Assembly: GCF_013371465.1 (NCBI RefSeq)
Contig: NZ_JABWDU010000013.1
Location: 1 to 64,000, forward strand
Length of the DNA stretch: 64,000 nucleotides
Direction of reading: 5' to 3'
Origin: Ensifer oleiphilus
Lineage (GTDB): Bacteria > Pseudomonadota > Alphaproteobacteria > Rhizobiales > Rhizobiaceae
How positions within the stretch are numbered: the first letter of the stretch is position 1; each line of letters begins with the position of its first letter. Position numbers and translations under genes: made by a program. Shown one piece after another: positions 63,710 through 64,000 of the stretch. A model generated the notes under the pieces. The model saw only the letters and a list, made by a program, of their open reading frames with translations, ran no database searches and was not told where the DNA came from.

Positions 63710-64000
63710 ATGACCTTCAAGGCTGCCGCCATCCAGATGTGTTCCGGTGTCGATCCGGCAAGAAATGTCGAGACGATGGCGCGGTTGGTGCGCGAGGCGG
63801 CAGGTCATGGCGCGACCTATGTCCAGACGCCGGAAATGACCGGGGCTCTGCAGCGCGACCGCGCCGGCCTGCGGGCCGTGCTCAAGGACGAGGCGAGCGA
63901 TATCATCGTGCGCGAAGCGGCAAAGCTTGCGGGCGAGCTTGGAATTCATCTGCATGTCGGCTCGACCGCCATCGCCCTTGCCGACGGCAAGATCGCCAAT
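63710..64000 (+). CDS. Carbon-nitrogen hydrolase (nitrilase family), 3' end outside window
   Basis: 97 codons visible; the frame runs off the window end. It starts at ATG 63710, ten bases after AGGAG. MTFKAAAIQMCSGVDPARNV and the catalytic Glu region TPEMTG match the nitrilase superfamily, of the type found after grxC in rhizobia (amidase/NIT-like, possibly deaminated-glutathione amidase). The catalytic Lys and Cys lie beyond the end. Confirming the branch needs the remaining sequence. Confidence 0.85.
   Translation, partial: MTFKAAAIQMCSGVDPARNVETMARLVREAAGHGATYVQTPEMTGALQRDRAGLRAVLKDEASDIIVREAAKLAGELGIHLHVGSTAIALADGKIAN

Overview
The window reads as a high-GC chromosomal segment from an alphaproteobacterium of the Rhizobiaceae, most likely Ensifer/Sinorhizobium or a close relative. 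This is inferred from gene neighbourhoods I recognise (argH - small lipoprotein - lysA - TIGR02302; hisC-tyrC; ftsEX with ydcF and plsC; etfBA-hbdA next to a PduO-type enzyme; cobS-cobT), from the aerobic cobalt-chelatase subunits, from CpdR and CtrA-like sites, and from a rhizobial-type intergenic repeat. No search was run. The segment is densely coded and looks mostly like core genome. I see no insertion sequence, integrase island, prophage, CRISPR array or rRNA operon. There is one tRNA gene, tRNA-Leu(CAA).

Region by region. 1-3.4 kb: the 3' part of a secreted RTX protein built from 116-residue tandem units, followed by its type I secretion adaptor. 3.5-7.6 kb (minus): a TusA-like protein translationally coupled to an L,D-transpeptidase lipoprotein, then accA, xerD and an overlapping 49-residue membrane protein. 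7.8-10.8 kb (plus): aroK-aroB-CorC family. 10.8-15 kb: bolA, a J-domain protein, cobS and cobT. 15-21 kb: a phytase-like esterase, queuosine-precursor transporter, rpmB, a DUF3108 protein, an EamA exporter, a DUF985 cupin and gloB. 20.8-25.6 kb: a methyltransferase, hisC, tyrC, a DUF2125 protein and a ChaC-type cyclotransferase. 25.6-29.9 kb: plsC, ydcF, ftsX, ftsE and a divergent membrane protein, with CtrA-like sites between them. 30-31.2 kb: hpt and cpdR. 31.3-38 kb: TIGR02302, lysA, a small lipoprotein, argH and divergent tlpA. 38-43.6 kb (minus): hbdA, etfA, etfB, rhomboid protease, PduO-type adenosyltransferase, a Hig1-like protein and an SDR. 43.7-47.9 kb: BrkB family, gluQRS, AlkA family, HNH nuclease, dsbB and tRNA-Leu. 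48-51.2 kb: a HemJ-like protein, a DUF3817 protein, a TetR regulator and an acyl-CoA synthetase. 51.2-53.9 kb: an acetyltransferase-like protein coupled to a polysaccharide flippase. 54-60.7 kb: secA, a parvulin, argJ, a GNAT protein and mutT. 60.9-64 kb: a small membrane protein, an Flp pilin, a methyltransferase, comF, grxC and the start of a nitrilase-family gene.

Recurrent themes are envelope building and division (L,D-transpeptidase, FtsEX, PlsC, SecA, flippase), amino-acid biosynthesis (aroKB, hisC, tyrC, lysA, argH, argJ) and B12 metabolism (cobS, cobT, adenosyltransferase). I found no convincing new multi-gene system. The most useful unexplained signals are regulatory or structural: paired CtrA-like half-sites upstream of ftsE, a MerR/LiuR-like palindrome upstream of etfBA, a two-hairpin repeat present twice that both times supplies a neighbour's stop codon, two hairpins between cobS and cobT, and a perfect palindrome over the L,D-transpeptidase promoter.
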